This document shows, in pieces, positions 59,231-64,000 of a stretch of 64,000 nucleotides of DNA. The stretch lies in NCBI GenBank assembly GCA_027405735.1, contig JAPEHQ010000018.1, positions 620,001 through 684,000 on the forward strand, in the 5' to 3' direction. The translations under genes and the position numbers were made by a program. A model generated the notes under the pieces. The model saw nothing but the letters and a program-made list of their open reading frames with translations, was not told where the DNA came from and searched no databases. Within the stretch, counting starts at the first letter, position 1. Every line of letters begins with the position of its first letter. The stretch comes from Mucor racemosus (Eukaryota; Mucoromycota; Mucoromycetes; Mucorales; Mucoraceae).

Positions 59231-61104
59231 TGGATTTTTTACAAATGTTTTTGAAGATTACTCCAGAAAACGTATATTAAGTGTGCCAAGTAAATTAATT
59301 AACTCTGGTAGTATTTTGTAATACGCATCTAGCCGTGCTAGTTTAACAAAATCTTTTCACGCAAAATTTTGCTTAATCTGCCATAATAGAAAAATCACAT
59401 TTTTGATAAAATTTTAATTTTTCTTGCATGAATTACATTATTAAACATTTTCAGATGATGGAACGAGTTCCTGCGGTCATTTAGTGCCAGTATATACCAT
59501 AGTAAAATATTGCCCCTTTAGGGTGAAAAATTAGGAAATGTCAAAAATGCCGTTTTTCCCTTACAATGGTAAGGCAAAAATCAAGAGAAAATGAGTTAGT
59601 TGGAAAAACGATAAAACTGCAATAGGATGAATCCACTGATCGAAAGTAATCGTTTGGTGTATTTGAAAGCGTCAGAAAGTGCCAGAATCAATAGGAATGA
59701 CGCTGTTTCAAGAGCTAATTTGGGCTATTTTGGTAAAACAATCGCACTCTGGTGCATATTTCTCCATAAAAAATACATAAAGATATAGTCTTCTTTATCT
59801 GTATTGATAGACCTAGTCCAAGGCTCTCAAATGATATAGCTTTTTCAACAATGAACTATTGAAGTTAAAGTTTTTGAATAGGAGTTAAATGCTGCATCCC
59901 AATGTCTGTAAAATAAGCTGGGACCTTTATTTTGAAGAATATTTTCGAGTTATGGCTATCATTCATCAAACATTGTACATAATGAATAGTTTATGCAACA
60001 ATAGATTTACATGTATATATTTTTTATCTTTGAATTTTATCAACAGTATTTGGAGAAAATAAGTATCAAAAATTAGCATTGTGAGTAATCGCAGCTGGCT
60101 TTTGCGAGGCAAAAAAACCATTACAATTTTTAATTACTTTGCGTGAAAGAAGTAATATTACATTGTACAAAATAACTTTTAATATATATTAAAAGCCTTA
60201 CACCAATTAATGCATGTTTGATTGGAAATTGGGAATATGATGTGGTTTTTTTATACGCATTATGCTGTGTAATTGAAACATAATAACATAGTGATTAATT
60301 GTTATCTACAGAAAAAGAGAAATGCCTCGACTATCACACATATATAGTATTTTAAGCACAAAATTAGAGGCAAAAGGGGGAGGGTGTACGGTGATATGCA
60401 ATTTACTTTTTGAACGTGAATGCCAATAAATTGATTTTTACCAAATGAAGATTATTGCTTTGTCCATTATTAAACAGTTATTTGTACTACATCACTTTGT
60501 AATACTTGATTTGTCCTTTTGTTCTAAAAGGTATTCCAAGAAGCTTAGGATGTATAAAAGATCAAAACCCAATAGATCAGAGTGAATTTGATCTCTTTTT
60601 GAGCAAATGCTGGTTTAAAATCATTGGATCATTATGTTTATTTGAAAGGGTAATATACGGAGTTTCTATCAAATTCAATAGATACTAACCAACTGCTTGT
60701 TAGTGATATTTCAGAAATAGTAGATCTCTTTTGTTAAATCTATTATATGTGTGACAAAGACTAACGTAAATTCTGTAAGAAACTTTCTTTTTGTTATAAA
60801 TACATATCCCACGTGTAAGCAGGCTGTTATTATCAAATTGAACTGTGATAATTATTGTATTGCGTTGCAATGTTTTTGGATCAAATAGGAGGCTTAACAG
60901 GAAAGTTGGACAAAGCCATTATAAAAAGAAGGAACCAGAATCAACAACTACAAAAAGAAAAAAAAAAAAAGAGCTTAATGTACATATGTTGGTAGGAGAA
61001 GGAAAAAAGGTTAAACTGAATAATTTGTGTTACCAAAAATAAATCACTTTAGTAACCTTTACCCTCCCCCCTTTTCCTTGTTTGATTCTCTTTCTTTATA
61101 CAAA
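59231..61104. other. Gene-poor spacer
   Basis: No gene recognised. The frames at 60506-60688 and 60845-61042 lack motifs. The final ~60 bp before 61105 are C/T-rich (CCTCCCCCCTTTTCC), typical of a fungal leader. Confidence 0.5.
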
Positions 61105-64000
61105 ATGTTTAAAAGTAAAAAAAAGAGACTTCAACAAAAGCAAGAAGCAGAAGCTGCTGCTGCCGCTGCTGCTATCGCCAAAATTGAAGCTGAAACTAGT
61201 AAATATAAATTGTTAGACGACATACACCTGACTCATGACTTTCGTTCCTCAGTAATTCTACCTCAACTTAATAAAAATATTGACCCAAACAAACTTGTAC
61301 GTCAACAAGAACATCTTGCTTCATTGAGAGATATTCCTGAAACTCTATCTCCTCCATTGTCACCTCCACCTACTACAGCATTTGGAAGTTTGTCAGAAAA
61401 TGATGGCTCAAAACAATATCAAGATTTAGCTGCATGGAGACATGAAAGAAGTCAAAATAGATATTCCAATGGTTTATTTGGTGGAAAACAAAGAGGTAGG
61501 CCAAAGCCTGCTTCTTCTTCTTCAAACCAAAGATTTGCTGACATTACAGACGAAGATATTGAGGAAGAAATTATCAATGTAAATTAACTTTTTTTTTTTT
61601 TTTTTTTTTTTAATCATAAATTGATTTAATATTAAATTGTTTTGAAACAGGATAATAATACAGAAACCGACATTATTCCTCCTGAAACGGCATCAATTCA
61701 ATTAACTCAACAAATGATGAAAGAAGCATTAGCAATGGATGGCGATGAAGAGGACAATGATGAATTTCTTGATGACGAAGAAGACTTGTTACAAGAAGAA
61801 TATGAACCTGATTCTGATACCGAAGAGAATTTTTTCTTTCAAGATTTCTCTGGCAATGATACCAGTAAACCTAAAAAGCGCCCTACAAACAATTTAAACG
61901 GGCGTCGTCGTAGATCACAAAAAGTGATGAGTAAATTTGATCTTTCTTCATTTGCAAGAGACTTACATGATCATCGACTTTCAGTTATTCAACCTCGAGA
62001 TAGCCGAATTATCATGACAGAAGATGATGAATTAGAACTCGAGAAATTACTAGAACGTCAAAGACAAAGAATGTCCGTTATGACTATGAGTGGCAGCACA
62101 GACTCACTAAAAATTATACCACCATTACCGTCATTGGATTTGATTAAACCTCACACAACCTTAATAGCACAACCTCCAATTATGATCAAGAAACCAGAAA
62201 TTGAACAAGATTTGGAAATTGAAAAAATGCCAAATATGAACAGTGATCATGGAAGTAGCACTACAAATAGTTTTAGCAGTGCAAATGGCAGTAGCCCAGC
62301 AAATAGTAGTAGAGGAAGTTATTCAACACCCATTGAAGAAGATAGCAATAAAATTGCCATTGAATCAGAAAAAGGTACTAAAAAAGAATTGCACGTTTTT
62401 TTTTTCTTATGTGGTAGCTAATTCCCCTTAATAATGTTAGAAGATGAAGATATTACCACTATTGATGTCCCACAAGAATTAACAACAACGCCAAAAACTC
62501 CTATTGCAGTCAATTTAAAACCTGTTGCATCAATCAGCAGCTCTGCAAGTATTCGCCACCAAAACTCACAATCTCAATTAAAAATTGATCAATTGAAAAG
62601 ATCAGTATCTACAACTAGCATCAAATCAAATAAGAGCTCACTGAGACCTACACCTACACCACTTGCTCGTATTCGAGATGAAAAAGAACCAATTGAATCT
62701 CAACTACAAAAGCAACAAGCTAGAAAATCAATAAGCATGGATGATTTACAAGCTAAATTAGATATTAATGAATCATCAGTTACTTCCTCAGCATTAGACT
62801 GGATTACTGAAGATACTAAACCAGCTGCTAGTAGAATTAAAGAATTCTTGCCAATTCAAAATCAAGCAGATTCAATGCCATTACAACAGCAACCAAGACC
62901 ACATAAACCCAGAGGTCTTTTCGGTAGTCTTCGTCAAGTGAGTCGAAGCAAAACACATCATTCTGGCAATGGTAATGTCAGTTCTTTCAAAGGCCTTGTT
63001 CGTAATTTCAGTACAAGCCATCAAAGTAAACCAAACACTACTGCCGACAACAACACTGACACAGCTGGCATGTCAAGGGCTGCAATGGCTGTTATTCAAC
63101 ACAATTTAGCCAAGCATGAACAAAAGAAAGCTGCTTCTGTTATTCCCGAAGAAAAGGAAGAAGATCAACCTCAACCGCAACAAAGAAGACAACGGGTCAA
63201 GTCAGATGCTAATAATAGCTCTGGTAGTCGTTTAATCGCTCAATTATTATCAAGAGCTTCATCTTCAAATAAAAGCAAGAGAAGCAATTCTACAAAAATT
63301 GTAAACATGGATGAAGATTCTGCTGCCAAAAAGAGAGCTCAAGTTGTTCGAAAAACTATCATTTATGTTCAACCTGATTCTTTGCATAATTTACTCAAAA
63401 ATGGTGGTGATGGAAGTAGTGTCAAGTTACCTCCTTTGCCTCGACCTGCAAAATCTCATGAAGTTGATATTGAAACAAGAAATACAATCATGTCAGATGG
63501 ATCTCTTTCACCTGATGATGCTACTATTAAATCAAAAGAATATTTCACCGCAACCAAAGTGAGTAGACAAACTTCTGTTCGAAAGAGAGTGGTTGAAGCT
63601 CAAGATGGCAGCGATAATGATAACAATAATATCACTACATCATCATCATCATCACCATTTAAAGAAACATCGACAAATTATAACGATAACACAAGTACTG
63701 GTGGTATGCTTTCTAGAAATGGATCAAGAAGAAGATGGCAACTTCAAAGTATGGACGAAGATGAATTAATAGCATCCAATGAAGTTAAGCATGAACAGAA
63801 ACAAGATAATTATATGGAAGGTGTTGAATTACGAGAAATGAGTGATGGTTCGATTGTTTGGGGTGTTGTAAAGAAACAAGGCAATCGCAAGAGTTTCTAT
63901 GCACCCAACAAACAAAATCAATTAGAATTAGTAGAAGATGAAGAAGATAATGATGATGATGAAGAAGATACTCATGGAGAAGATTATTTTAGAAACAAGG
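61105..64000 (+). CDS. Large acidic Ser-rich protein of unknown function, 3' end cut by window edge
   Basis: Exons 61105-61578, 61651-62374 and 62441 to the right edge read in frame to base 64000, about 919 codons so far. Intron 1 contains a T23 run and intron 2 is 66 bp. The protein starts MFKSKKKRLQQKQEAEAAAAAAA, has an acidic segment (DEEDNDEFLDDEEDLLQEEY), many Ser/Thr/Asn and Gln tracts, two short basic modules (PRGLFGSLRQVSRSKTHH; FKGLVRNFSTSHQ) and near the edge a better-ordered motif EGVELREMSDGSIVWGVVKK followed by KSFYAPN. This last motif looks conserved and may mark the family, but I do not recognise it. Disorder and charge suggest a scaffold or regulatory protein, which is inference. 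The C-terminus lies outside the window. Confidence 0.75.

Noticed and set aside
59231..61104. Further copy of the dispersed repeat family
   Set aside because: Some AT-rich phrases look alike, but the ordered landmark motifs of the family are absent.

Overview
The window is AT-rich eukaryotic DNA with compact genes, many short GT-AG introns (about 45-75 bp), T/C-rich leaders and TATA boxes about 70-80 bp before several start codons. Protein content (Tsr4/PDCD2, an ABCC transporter, FEN1, a Vps70-like M28 protein, Hul5/UBE3C, INO80 subunit Ies2, a Sel1-repeat protein, a kinase-like protein) fits a fungus. The style and the transposon load suggest an early-diverging lineage such as Mucoromycota, but that placement is an inference from gene style, not a search result.

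Layout. 1-805: 5' part of a PDCD2-type ribosome-biogenesis gene, cut by the window edge. 0.8-12.5 kb: gene-poor, with decayed repeats, a 2.2 kb CACTA-like non-autonomous transposon (6368-8589, TAT target duplication) and a tRNA-Ala(AGC). 12.6-23.6 kb: a small membrane protein, a long Sel1-repeat protein and a ten-domain-scale ABCC exporter of 1651 residues. 23.6-36.1 kb: a repeat-rich block holding copies of a non-coding dispersed repeat, a complete 4.15 kb hAT transposon with an 8-bp target duplication and a nine-exon open transposase, and a solo LTR nested in the same repeat. 36.1-40.2 kb: FEN1 and a Vps70/GCPII-like gene, tail to tail. 41.4-46.7 kb: two decayed head-to-head reading frames, an unknown ORF, another repeat copy and a 56-residue spliced gene. 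46.9-53.9 kb: a pseudokinase, the HECT ligase Hul5/UBE3C, and Ies2, the last two sharing a 267-bp divergent promoter. 54.2-59.2 kb: the most unusual object. 59.2-64 kb: a spacer and a large acidic, serine-rich protein running off the right edge.

The highlight is 54167-59222, a 5056-bp element with imperfect terminal inverted repeats (GGCTC...GAGCC), an 8-bp target duplication TCAGTTTT, subterminal direct repeats, a hairpin near its right end, and one open spliced gene for a 1335-residue protein. That protein looks like a DDE transposase (D380, D450, E961 proposed) with a complete WRN-like DEDDy 3'-5' exonuclease domain lodged between the second Asp and the Glu, plus a PCNA-binding (PIP) motif near the N-terminus and a zinc finger at the C-terminus. 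It suggests a cut-and-paste element that carries its own end-processing nuclease and may couple to the replication clamp.

Housekeeping genes show a DNA replication/repair and chromatin flavour (FEN1, Ies2) and protein quality control (Hul5, Vps70-like), but they are independent transcription units, not an operon or cluster with a common pathway. All intron positions were assigned by eye from frame, splice consensus and protein continuity.
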